Positions 24,504 through 34,988 are shown, numbered from the stretch's first letter. The stretch is 64,000 bases of DNA from Poecilobothrus nobilitatus (GCA_947095535.1 OX352772.1:43357445-43421444); one strand, 5' to 3'. Numbers and translations are program-made. The notes: generated by a model from the sequence alone, not told the origin.

Positions 24504-24784
24504 GGGGGCTTCGGTAGCCTACTGGGTAGGCGTGTAGCGTATTAACCGAAGGAGTGTGGGTTCTCGATCCCTGCACAGGTCGTAAGTTTTTTTCTTTACA
24601 TACCCCCCTTACGACCTAATATAATGTAAATATATAGTATATAATATAAACAAAATACATAATATTAGTATATAATTTAATAATAGTATAAAAACCTATA
24701 ATGGCCTTAGTAGCCGATTGTTCAATAATATTGCACTACATTAATGTATGTAATATTAATATAAATAAATAAATAAATAAATAA
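24504..24784 (+). repeat. tRNA-derived SINE, copy 2, with (AAAT)n tail
   Basis: The tRNA-like head has an A box (TAGCCTACTGGGTAGG) and a B box-like GGGTTCTCGATCCC. The body contains the GTCGTAAG...CTTACGAC hairpin also seen in copy 1, and it ends in an (AAAT)n tail (24762-24784). Flanks share TTTAATTTG, a possible target-site duplication. The shared ACCGA[GA]GGAGTGTGG word links it to the 6563 copy. Confidence 0.65.
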
Positions 24785-24789
24785 TTTAA

Positions 24790-25735
24790 TTTGACAAATG
24801 TTTAAAATTAATTGATATTATGACATAATATGATTTATATGGGTTTTCTAATATAATATTTACATATACATATAATTTAAAATAGCAATCGTGCAGTGCT
24901 GAAAATGGGCTATGCTCGTAATTCATCCAAAATATAATTAATAATTTTTTTTTTTTATAATAAAAGAATGATAATAAGTTAAATTTAAAATAATTTTGTG
25001 TTGTTTTTATTAATTTATTATTTTTGTTATTTGTTATTATTTAAAAATTATTAAAAAAATAGATAGAATCAATAAGGTGATAAAAATGAAAATTTAAAAT
25101 CAATTTTATAAATAGATTATAATAGGAATAAATAGGTTACATATGTATAGAAGTAAATAGACTATATATGAAATCATTTTTTTGTTTTTTAAATTTTGAA
25201 TTTTTTTTTTTGTATTTATTTATTTACATACATACATAATTAATTTAAAAAAAAAATTAAATTAGGTACCTATACATATTTCAGAATTATTTAATAAAAT
25301 GTATTTTTTAGATATTCATTTACTATATGTATATATTCATCATTTATTATTTGATTTATTAAGGATTTATTCAATTATGTACCAAAATTTCACAGCTCAA
25401 TAAAATTATTTTCTATACTTTTTCAAATGTTTATTTATTTAATTACTTAATGGTTTTAGAAAATTTATTTTTTAAAAAATAAATACATATATTTCATTTA
25501 TTCACATTTCATTTATATTTTAATTTATTAAAATTAAAAAATGATAATTTTTAAAAATTTATTAATCCAATCAATTGTAATAATAACACTTTTGATTATT
25601 TTTTTTTTTTTTCTTTCATATTATGATTTTTTTTTTTTTTTAAATCAAAAAAAAAAAAACACGATTCAAACCAATTTAATTTTAAACTTTTCAATTAAAT
25701 TTAATATATTTAATTTTTTTTTTTTTTTGTTTTTT
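24790..25735. other. AT-rich intergenic DNA with long T-runs
   Basis: Nothing is coding. Many T-runs of 10-15 bases occur, including 25714-25728 and 25730-25741 directly after the stop codon of the next gene. Confidence 0.45.
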
Positions 25736-25739
25736 TTTT

Positions 25740-26261
25740 TTATTTCCCAACTGGTATACATCTGAATCTTCCATTTCCAAGATAAATAGATCTAGGACAT
25801 TGATTATTTGATATAAATCTTATTTCAAATGTTACATTATGATTTGTATCTATTATATTAGTTACAGTTTCATTTTTATTAGATTCTGTATTTGAGAAAT
25901 TTTCAAAAGTTACTTTTATTATATTATCATTATTTCTTTCCAATTTTAATAATTCTGATTTAGTTTTTTCCCATTCATCAGGAAATATAAAATTATTGTT
26001 ATTTGTAAATAATCCAGCTCTATTATTAATATTAATTGAAGTTTTTTCTGTTCTTGCAGTTGTTTGTATTGGATGTGATAAGGTTTGAATTAATTTTTCT
26101 GTACTACTTTTATAATTTTCATTATTATTTTTTAAATCATCAGATTTTATTATTTCCCATTTATCTTTAAATATAAAATCATTTCCTAAATAACTGGCAT
26201 TTAATTTTATATTATAAAATATAAAAAAAAATAAAAATTTTAATAAAAAAAAATTTTTCAT
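25740..26261 (-). CDS. small secreted two-cysteine protein, family copy 4, with internal duplication
   Basis: This 173-aa single-exon protein runs from ATG at 26261 to TAA at 25740. The signal peptide is residues 1 to about 22. The family block occurs twice: NDFIFKDKWEIIKSDD at residues 27-42 and NNFIFPDEWEKTKSEL at 89-104. Between them is a Ser/Thr-containing spacer (TLSHPIQTTARTEKTS). The second block is followed by another Asn/Thr-rich spacer with sequons NFS, NET and NVT, and a tail with C155 and C168 (CPRSIYLGNGRFRC), twelve residues between, as in copy 3. AATAAA overlaps the stop and long A-runs follow it on the coding strand. Function unknown. Confidence 0.8.
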   Translation of the reverse strand: MKNFFLLKFLFFFIFYNIKLNASYLGNDFIFKDKWEIIKSDDLKNNNENYKSSTEKLIQTLSHPIQTTARTEKTSININNRAGLFTNNNNFIFPDEWEKTKSELLKLERNNDNIIKVTFENFSNTESNKNETVTNIIDTNHNVTFEIRFISNNQCPRSIYLGNGRFRCIPVGK

Positions 26262-26333
26262 ATTTTTTTTCTATTTTTTAAAAATCAAAGATTATAATAA
26301 TTATTTATTTCGCTGTCTTAATGGTTCGGCTAA

Positions 26334-26348
26334 AACTAAATAATTATT
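26334..26348 (-). promoter_or_regulatory. shared upstream motif of secreted-protein copy 4
   Basis: Plus-strand AACTAAATAATTATT lies about 73-87 bp upstream of the ATG, the same word as upstream of copy 3. Confidence 0.4.
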
Positions 26349-26505
26349 ATTATGAAAAATATTTTATATTTATTTTTAATTCTAAAAAAAAAAAAAAAAA
26401 AGTAGCAAAACAATTAATAATATACGATTTACAGATAATTTTTTAATAATATGTTTTATTTTTAGCACATTTTTCAAACAAAAAAAATTAAAAAAATGTC
26501 CCTAC

Positions 26506-27135
26506 TTTTAACTCTATGCGTCTGTCTGGATGTTTACAAAACTTTTACATCGTTTGAAATAGAGTAATGATATTTTATCTACGTATTCGTATTCGACATC
26601 ACAAAAAACTAAATTTTAATGAAATAATGGAACAACTTTTTTCTGTAGCCCCATCCTTTATGAAATTACAGCTCTCCAAAGTTTAAAAAAGTCCTATATA
26701 TTTAAATTGTTATAACACAAGTTATATAAGTATAAGGTAAATCTTCAATCTGGAAAGGCTAAACTTTATAAATATATACGAGTATTTTTGCCATACCGTT
26801 ATGCAAAATTAAATTTTTGTAAAATTCTTCGCCCCCTTTCTTCCAAACGGTTTAACTTAGAAATATGAAATTGAGAGAAGTTAGATTTTTGAAAATGAGT
26901 ACAAGTATAAGTCATTTCAAAAAATATTTTTGTGTTGTTCTCCGTTTAGGAGCTAAGGATCGTAAGCTATGTAAAGGATCAAAAACTGAAAATTACATAT
27001 TTTTAAACACCTGGAACACCCTGGAACTTGAACGCGTGTCTAAATATTTTTGAAGCTATACATAAAAATATTTTTATTTCTGTTAAAACAACTTCTCTTA
27101 GGGTTACCTTAAATTCGACGAAAATGTGACTTGTA
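26506..27135 (+). repeat. partial copy of the TATACCCGTACGA repeat family
   Basis: Landmarks in order are ACAAAACTTTTACATCGTTT, CTGTAGCCCCATCC, TACAGCTCTCCAAAG, CCAAACGGTTTAACTTAGAA and AGGGTTACCTTAAATTCGAC. They match the middle and right part of the family seen at 28304 and 29974, and also the divergent copy at 56335. The conserved ends are missing. Confidence 0.6.
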
Positions 27136-28093
27136 ATACTGAAAACGCTTGATTTTTTAATTACTTGTTTTTGGTTTTCTTTGTTTATTTTGTAAAATGT
27201 GAAATAAAATATGCCTGTAACAGTTTTTTTTTTTTTTTGTAGAATACTTCTATCGCATAATCAGAGAATATATGTCCCTTTGAGGAATGAATACTGTTAT
27301 TTTACCCGTCTCAAACAAATGTATCCACCAAACAATCTATAGTCACCATAGAACTAATGTTGAAAATACCACCCAAAATTTTCATATGTTTTAGATTTTC
27401 GTAAAAATGAAAAGTCAAATAGAAAAGCAGAAACTGCATTAGTTAGGGAAAATTAAAATATGATAAAAAAATAAAATAAAGAGCAGACACAGTTTAATAG
27501 TAATACTAGAAATAGAATGAATCTTAAAGTTATACACTTAGTTTAAAGCACTGAGAATATGAATAACTTAAACGACCACAGATAAAAATTGTTTTGACCT
27601 ATAGTAACCTGAACCACCTGAACGCGTTAGCAACAAGAATCAAAAACGGTTACACATAGCATTTACCTATTTTTCTTTTGTAGTAGACCTTCCACTTTAT
27701 TAAAGGAATCGGTTGATTTAATGATGTATACAATAATTATCTACTTACTCAACATTGAACAAAAATATTTGTAGTGCCTTTGTGTAAATCAGACATCCGC
27801 TTTTATTCATTAAAGTACATTTATTTAAAAAAAATTTAACTATTTTGTCTTCTTTTGAATATGAATTGTTGATTTCTGATCAATTTCGTTTTTATTGCTT
27901 ATTTATACTAAAGTTTATAATAAATAACTAATTCATAATTGAAGAAGATAGATTAGGTAGAAACTATATATTACTTATATAGATACTGCTTATATATATG
28001 TTAATATGTATTAATATATGTATGTACAATTAGTATAGAGGTAATTTGATTATTCAAAGTGTTTATTAAATTTGTATACTTATGTATATTTAT
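27136..28093. other. AT-rich intergenic DNA with one duplicated segment
   Basis: Positions 27347-27435 are nearly identical to 28497-28580, which lies inside the next repeat copy. Otherwise nothing is recognised. Confidence 0.5.
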
Positions 28094-28190
28094 ACAGCCG
28101 GGTAATCAACGGCTATAAGTAAAATTAAAGATTCCAGAAACTGAAGCTTAGTCAAATTTAAATATGAATAATAAATGACTTAGTGAATGC
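28094..28190. repeat. half-copy of the 19308 foldback element
   Basis: ACAGCCGGGTAATCAACGGC followed by an AAACTGAAGCTTAGTCAAAT-like arm matches the right arm of 19454-19520 and, reversed, the extended left flank near 19277. Only one arm is present. Confidence 0.5.
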
Positions 28191-28303
28191 TTTATGCTTC
28201 TCGTAAGAGTGGAAAGTAGAAAAAAAAAATTTACAAAGTGTGGTATCTTCCTCATTTTGAACATCAACAATATGATAATTTGAGTCATTATGAATGTAAT
28301 GTT

Positions 28304-29552
28304 TATACCCGTACGATAAGGATCGGATATATTAAAATTGGTCCTCCGTTTGTAACACCTCGAAATAAGCTAGCTAGATATACCTTGAAAGGTATGGATC
28401 GGATCAGAATTAAATTCTAAGTTGATTAAGCTTTGCCGGTCCGTCCGTCAGCAAGATAACTCAAAAACTAAGAAAGCTTTGAACGTCATACAATAAAACT
28501 AATGTTGAAAATCCCACCCAAAATTTTCATATGTTTTGGATTTTCCTAAAAATAAAAAGCCAAATAGAAAAACAGAAACTTGTCTTGAAATTAACACAAA
28601 ATATTCTTACATCAATTTGTAGGTTCCCTATTTTTTTTGGTTGAGATCCGACTAAAACTTCGGGTAGCTCTCGAAGAATAAACATTTAGATCCCAACATT
28701 TTTTTTGAAATGAAGCAATGAAATTTTAACTGCTGATAGATATCATAAAAATATTAATTTTGTATTAACAACTTTTTTCTGTAGCCCCACCCGTTACGGA
28801 GCTACAGCTCCCCAAAGTTCGAAAAAGCTCTACATATTTTTAATTATTCGTAGCTGTATGGGGTTAAAAATTAAAAAAATCGTTTTTTTTAAACACCTGT
28901 AACTTGAACACCTGTCAAATTTTTTTGAAGTAATATACAAAAATTAAAGCTCCAATATGATATTTTTATTTCTATTAACAACTTTTCTTAATAATATAGG
29001 GTTACCTTAAAATTGACGAAAGTGTGACTTCATTTTTCTAACAAATTATTTTAACGATTCTTTTGCATTTTTTTTACTCAACACAACTAATTGTTGTGAT
29101 GATACGTAGTACAAATAAAATAAAATAATATAAAAAAATAAATAAAAAATGTAACAGTTGCTTGAAGAATTTATATTTATGTGATATTAGTAAACATACT
29201 TGTATAACTCATGTTTATTTACATATCACATATGTCATTGATATGCACTGATGAATGAATGATATATAATACATACATATGTATAGTATAAATTATTATA
29301 CATTTGCCGCTTAGTATTAAATGGCACTATAGCATATTTGTAAAAAATTTTGGAGTTTGGATAATCGTTATGTGAAAGGTTAGAATCTGCTTTTGAAGAA
29401 TGTATTAACTTATAGTTTAAATATATGTACAACCCATAGTTCTAAAAATTATAAAATTCACCCAAATTATTTTAAAATATTAAAAAATTAAAAAAATAAT
29501 ATTATAAGCAGTGACAGGCTATGACAAAGGCAACTGTATTCTTCCTCGTTTT
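28304..29552 (+). repeat. 1.25-kb copy of the TATACCCGTACGA repeat family
   Basis: Starts TATACCCGTACGATAAGGAT and ends CAACTGTATTCTTCCTCG, in opposite orientation to the 9964 copy. It carries an inserted roughly 85-bp segment (28497-28580) that breaks the family sequence after AACTCAAAAACTAAGAAAGC and also exists at 27347-27435. A short frame through the head (28238-28420) is not a gene. Confidence 0.65.
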
Positions 29553-29973
29553 CTATTAAAATTATTAAAATTAAATTTTTAATCTTTTAAAAAAGATTTG
29601 ATTGAATATAGTGCAATTATTTCCTTTTTTCACTTTGAAATTTTAAAAATTTTTTTTTTAAATTTTCATCATGGTGAGAGAGGTGTAAAAAAGGTGCAAG
29701 TCTAAGGATTGTCTACTATAATGTCTATCAAACAGCTAGAACAAGTAATTTCTTGGAAAACCCATATTTTTATTAGCTGATTATTATAAGAATGAGAGAT
29801 AACATTTTATTTTATTTTATATTAAAGGTCACCAAAAAAATGATTAAATTTTAAATCCCATATAAAAACGACTGATTTTTTTTTTTAATTTTTAATAATT
29901 TATAAATAATTTAATTTCCTGAAAAATAAAAAAAAAAATGTGTAACTTTAAATTTCAGTACCTAATTTATGAT
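29553..29973. other. AT-rich spacer between two repeat copies
   Basis: No gene or repeat is recognised. Confidence 0.45.
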
Positions 29974-31520
29974 TATACCCGTATGATAAGTACCGGGAAT
30001 AATAAAATTACCCCTCCGTTTGTAACCCCTCGAAATAAGTGAGCTAGATATACCTTCAAAGGTATGGGTCGGATCAGAATCAAACTCTGAGTGGATTAAG
30101 CTTTGTCCGTCCGTCCCTCAGCAGGCTAACTCAAAAACTAAAAAATCTGGAGTATTGAAATTAACACAAAATATTTTTGAATCAATTTGTATAGGTTCCC
30201 TATTTTTTTTAGTTGAAATCTGATCAAAACTTCGGGTAGCTCTCGAACAACTAACTTTTTGATCTCCACATTTTTCATACAAATTTTTCAAAAATTCTAC
30301 ATCGTTTTAAGTAGACCCATGAAATTTTAGTTACGGATAGGTGTTTTAAAAAACTTAATTTTATGGCTATGAAGATAGAACTTTTTTTTGTAGCCCTACC
30401 TATTACGGAGCTACAACCCCACAAAAGTTCGGAAAATTTCTATGTTTAAATTGTTATAAACACAAGGTATATCTTCAATCTGAAAATGCCAAACGATAGC
30501 TACAGTTACGAGATTTACAAATGTTTATATACATATATAATAAAAATATATTTGAAGCATAACCATACGTGGCTTAATTTCCCGATATGCGAAACGAATT
30601 ATTGCGAAATTCTTTAACCCTTCTATCTTCTAACGGTTTAAATTTTGACAGCGGATCTTTGAAAATGAGTATGAGTCATTTAAAATAAAATTTTTTCTAT
30701 CGCCCACCGTTTAGGGCCTTAACATCTGTAACTTGAACATATGTTAAAATTTTTTTGAAGTACATATATAATACATAAAAAATAAAACTCCAACATTATA
30801 CTTTTATTTCTGTTAGCAACTTTTCTTAATAATGTAGGGTTACCAATGGATGAAAGTGTGACTTGATTTTTTCAATTTTTCTAACAAATTTCTTTAACGA
30901 TTTTTTCGTTTTGAATAAATAAAAATTGACAGTTACTTAAAGAATTTTTATTTATATGATATTGGTATACATACAATATATCATGTTTATTTACATATCA
31001 TATTAATATGTCACTTATGAATGCATATATAATAACAATATTGACATAATATGTAGCGGCGTATATACGTATTTTCTTGTATTTATAAGAAAATATTCTA
31101 TGAATGAAATATTTTTAAAGAAATACCGTTATACATATATAAATACATATGCATATTAATATACATATATGTATTTGGTATTTTGTAGTAAGTTTAGTAT
31201 AAGTTAATATACATTTGCCGCCTAGTATTAAATAGTACTGTACTAGGTATATCTTATTTGAAAAAGTTTTGGATTAATAATTGTTAGGTGGAAAGTTATA
31301 AATTGGTTAGAATGTGCTTTTGATGAATGTATAAACATATAGTTTGAATATATGTATGAACATACCATAGTTCTAAAAATTATAAAATTCTCCCAAATTA
31401 TTTTAAAATGCTGAAAAATTAAAAAATAATATTATGAGCAGAGTGACAGCCTACGAACATACTGACGGATTCTTATGGGTATCTAAAAGTTGACAAAGGC
31501 TACTGTATTTTTTCTCGTTT
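29974..31520 (+). repeat. 1.55-kb copy of the TATACCCGTACGA repeat family
   Basis: Starts TATACCCGTATGATAAGTAC and ends GGCTACTGTATTTTTTCTCG. It is in direct orientation with the copy that ends 421 bp upstream. The internal GTAGCCCTACCTATTACGGA and AATGTAGGGTTACCAATGGA landmarks match the 9964 copy. No coding potential. Confidence 0.65.
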
Positions 31521-32584
31521 TTTTTTTAGGTTTAAAATTTGCTGAACTTGAAAAACGTGTGGCTATCTGTAAAAAGAAGTTATGCAAAAATTAACATACA
31601 TACAAGTATATACATACATAATTAAAATAAATAAAATACGATTAACATTATTTGCTAGAATGCTTTAAAATTAATAACAGTAAAATTAAGATTTTGCTAA
31701 TTGTTAAATAAGAATAACGTATATAAAAACCCATAAAACTTTAATAAGAACTGTGGTTAATGTACTTTAATAAGAACTCTGCTATAAAATATAATAAGCA
31801 ACAATGAGAAAACTTTAAGGATATTAGAAAGAAAAATTTATTGTTTAATAAAAAAAATCATTTATGAAAAAAAATTAATGTATTTTTAAATCTCTAATAG
31901 AAAATGAAGGTACACCGCTTTCATAAAGGATAAAAAAATAAGCTATTTATACTCGAAGTATAATCAAAAGCTAAAATTATATGGTGATTAAAATAATATA
32001 AAATAGCAAGATTCAAGTGATCGTAAAACTAATTGCAAACTTAATGACAGACCAAATGATGAAAAAAGTGGCAAGAAGATATGGAGTTAGCGCAACCTAA
32101 TCAATATGTGATATAAAACATAAAACTTAACTTCTACAAAATCTTAAATAACCAGTTTACATAGATACTAATAAGTTATGCTCATATAAAAAGGAGGTTA
32201 TATTGTAGCTACGGGAACCTGTTTATGCCAACAAAATTTTGAAGAAGTAAAATAACTTCTTTTAAAAAAATTAGGCACCTTGCAGCTCCAATAGACGCTG
32301 AGTTATTTTCATATAAAAGACCGTTGAACTTTCTCAATTTCAATAGGGAAACTAACAATTTTCCAAAATTGAAACGCTAAAAATGTCAGAAGTCTGGCTT
32401 TATTTATTTTTTAGTTATCATGCGGGCTAACGGATGTTAATTTAATAATTATTCAATAATTAAAAACGATTCCGGTTAATTCAATCTCGTCTTCCTGTGT
32501 TACAAATCTAAAAAGACGGATTAACATCACATAGGTCACAAAAATTTTAATACAGAACATTTATTTGTTTACTAAAATATTATG
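31521..32584. other. AT-rich intergenic DNA downstream of NOC2
   Basis: A weak trace of repeat-like sequence occurs at 32270-32440 (GCAGCTCCAATAGACGC, TTTTAGTTATCATGCGGGCTA). No gene is seen. Confidence 0.4.
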
Positions 32585-32590
32585 TTTATT
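32585..32590 (-). terminator. NOC2 polyadenylation signal AATAAA
   Basis: Minus-strand AATAAA lies about 57 bases past the NOC2 stop codon, a normal place for a compact 3' UTR. Confidence 0.5.
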
Positions 32591-32646
32591 TAGTTATTTA
32601 TTTTGAGTTATACAAACTAATCAAATATTTTTTTGTACAAATATCT

Positions 32647-34788
32647 TTACCAATCATTAATGTTAAGATTCTCAACTTCATCGTTGATTCCAACTTTATC
32701 CTTCAATTTCTCAATTTTCTTTACTTTTTTCTCTGATTTATTATTTATTTTTTTAACATTTTCTTTAATTTTCTTTGTTGTTTTCACTTTCTTTTTATTC
32801 AATTTATTGTTGACTGTTTTTTGATCACTTACGATTTCATCTGCATCTTGATTTATATTATCATTATCATCGTTGTCATCATCTTTGCCAAAGAAATCAT
32901 CTGAATCATCATCGTCAAGATTAAATTTGATTTCGTCTTTTTCATTATTTGGTTTTTTACGTTTTATAACAGGAATATTATATTCACTAATTTCAGCTGT
33001 ATTTGAAGCTTGTCTCTTTTTCTTAATTTGATTTGTTTTATTCCAATTTATATAATATATGTTTAAAGGTGTTTCTTTACTTCTAATATTAGCTTCCCAA
33101 GCATTAATTTTTTGTGTTTCATTTAATGCAAATTTAACCAAACGTCTTTCATTATCTATATATTTAGCATTTTCTTCTATTTTATCCAAAAGTTGTTTTA
33201 ATTTACGATTAGCATTACCGTCTTTATTATTTTTAATGAATTTTTTTAATAACATTACTGCGGGTACAATTAAATCAGGAAAAGCTAATGATGCTGATAG
33301 ATGCTCTAAATATTCTAATGATAGAGCAAAAATCTGTTCAATAACTTCTTTTTTAAAGTTATTGTCATTAACTTGTGCTTTACTAACTCGTAAAATACAT
33401 GTAAAATCTAATGCTTTCATTGATTCACCAGTACTTGATTTTTTAAAAAGATTTCCTTTCAATACTTCAAAAATAAACGGAAGTATTGGAATATATATAT
33501 TTGATTGTTTTGATAATGTAATAAGTGCTTTTATGCAGTGAAATCTTAAAGGATAAAATTGAATTGTTGGTGTACATTTAATTAAGCCGATTGTTAAATT
33601 AACTAACGGATAAACTAATGGTTTTAAATCTGGATGTTCTTCACTAAAACTTAACATTTCAGCCCAAATTTTTATAGAATTAACATATTGCCAATTATAA
33701 ATGGCTTGAAAACATTGCTTCTTTTTCAAAATGATAGCATTTCTTAAATGAATTGCTAATTGACGAATATAAAGAAAAGCATGTTGATATGCGAGTTTTG
33801 TATCCAATAAAAATATTTCAATCAATGATCTTCTCATAAAATTTATAGCGGGTAATGTATTCGGACTTACAAACTTACAATTTCTTATATAAGAAATGTA
33901 CATCGCTTTTAGAACATGGTTTATTAAAACTTGTTGTTGACTTCTAGTAATTTTAAGAATACATAAAAATGATAGTACACGAACAGGATCTTCTTGTGAA
34001 GTACTCCATAGGTTAATTAAAGTTTTTATTAAAGCTTTCGAAACCACTGTAAAACTTGAAATAAAAGATGACATTTGATGTAAATGTTTTAATAGCAAAG
34101 TGCACATATATGAATTAGATATACGTTCAAGAATACCAGCTAAATTGGTAAAATAATTTCTAAGACAATTTTTTAATTTTCGAAATTTTTCACTCTTTTG
34201 AAAATTTTTGTTACTTTTTTCATTTATATCCAAATATTTACTTATACTTGGATATAGATATAAAACACATAATTGAATTGAAGCATTAAATACAGCTGGA
34301 TTTTCAATTTTATATTCAGATTTTTTTTTTTCTTCATCTGATATACTATTAAGAGCAGCATTAAATGCCAGCATAGCATTTCGAATAAATTTTGCAGACG
34401 GGGTTGATTTCATTAATTCATTTTGCCATTCTTTAATAATTTTTAATGTTAATTTACCAGCATGTACACCTGATTTAAATTCATCATCGTCATCATCTTC
34501 ACTATCATCGTCCTCTTCGTCACTGGCAACTTCTAACATAGATGGTGGTATATGAATGTTTTCATGATCAGCATTATCATTATTTATTGAATCCAAATCT
34601 TCGTCATCTGAGCCATCTAAATCAAATTGCATTAAATCTTTATCATTGTCATCGATATCAGAGTTATTTAAAATTTCAGTTAACTTTTCTTTATGCAGTT
34701 CAGATTTTGATTTTTTCTTTTCAAATTTTTTCTTGTTACTTTTAATAAGTTTTGCCTTTTTAGCAAATGATTTCTTTTTTACATACAT
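32647..34788 (-). CDS. NOC2: nucleolar complex protein 2 (NOC2/NOC2L homologue)
   Basis: This intact 713-aa single-exon frame compares with about 700-750 aa for the family. NOC2 pairs with NOC1 and NOC3 in the nucleolus and escorts pre-60S ribosomal particles during maturation. The N terminus is Lys-rich (KKKSFAKKAKLIKSNKKK-like), followed by an acidic tract (about residues 45-105). The Noc2 core is alpha-helical. Its signature covers about residues 335-372 (FLYIRQLAIHLRNA, then QAIYNWQYVNSIKIW), followed by LVYPLVNLTIGLIKCTPTIQ and PLRFHCIKALITLSKQ near 400-420. The tail has a second acidic tract (DDDDSDDFFGKDDD) and a Lys-rich end consistent with nucleolar targeting. It is transcribed divergently from RBM19 with 716 bp between start codons. 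Antisense frames inside it are shadows. Confidence 0.93.
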   Translation of the reverse strand: MYVKKKSFAKKAKLIKSNKKKFEKKKSKSELHKEKLTEILNNSDIDDNDKDLMQFDLDGSDDEDLDSINNDNADHENIHIPPSMLEVASDEEDDDSEDDDDDEFKSGVHAGKLTLKIIKEWQNELMKSTPSAKFIRNAMLAFNAALNSISDEEKKKSEYKIENPAVFNASIQLCVLYLYPSISKYLDINEKSNKNFQKSEKFRKLKNCLRNYFTNLAGILERISNSYMCTLLLKHLHQMSSFISSFTVVSKALIKTLINLWSTSQEDPVRVLSFLCILKITRSQQQVLINHVLKAMYISYIRNCKFVSPNTLPAINFMRRSLIEIFLLDTKLAYQHAFLYIRQLAIHLRNAIILKKKQCFQAIYNWQYVNSIKIWAEMLSFSEEHPDLKPLVYPLVNLTIGLIKCTPTIQFYPLRFHCIKALITLSKQSNIYIPILPFIFEVLKGNLFKKSSTGESMKALDFTCILRVSKAQVNDNNFKKEVIEQIFALSLEYLEHLSASLAFPDLIVPAVMLLKKFIKNNKDGNANRKLKQLLDKIEENAKYIDNERRLVKFALNETQKINAWEANIRSKETPLNIYYINWNKTNQIKKKRQASNTAEISEYNIPVIKRKKPNNEKDEIKFNLDDDDSDDFFGKDDDNDDNDNINQDADEIVSDQKTVNNKLNKKKVKTTKKIKENVKKINNKSEKKVKKIEKLKDKVGINDEVENLNINDW

Positions 34789-34982
34789 TTTTGTATTAAA
34801 TTTATTGACTATGCTGCAGATATAATTCTTATTTCCTAAAAGTAATGTATTTATGTTTTGTTTTATATTTTTATTGAAGTGACATTTTCTGTTGTATTTT
34901 AATATACTTACTTAAAAGTATTTAATACTTTGAAATCTGCCAATTTGTAATTTTTTAGTTATTATTTATTCCCTAACTTCAA

Positions 34983-34988
34983 CACGTG
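34983..34988. promoter_or_regulatory. E-box CACGTG near NOC2
   Basis: Palindromic CACGTG lies about 195 bp upstream of the NOC2 ATG. In Drosophila this exact E-box is the preferred site of Myc/Max and is enriched at nucleolar and ribosome-biogenesis promoters. Function here is inferred. Confidence 0.45.

Noticed and set aside
1542..26261. Assignment of the secreted family to known single-disulfide insect peptides such as sex peptide or thanatin
   Set aside because: Only the general presence of a terminal disulfide loop is similar; precursor layout and residues do not match, so no identity is claimed.
33059..33541. 160-codon plus-strand frame
   Set aside because: It lies wholly antisense within the well-supported NOC2 coding region and has no family features.
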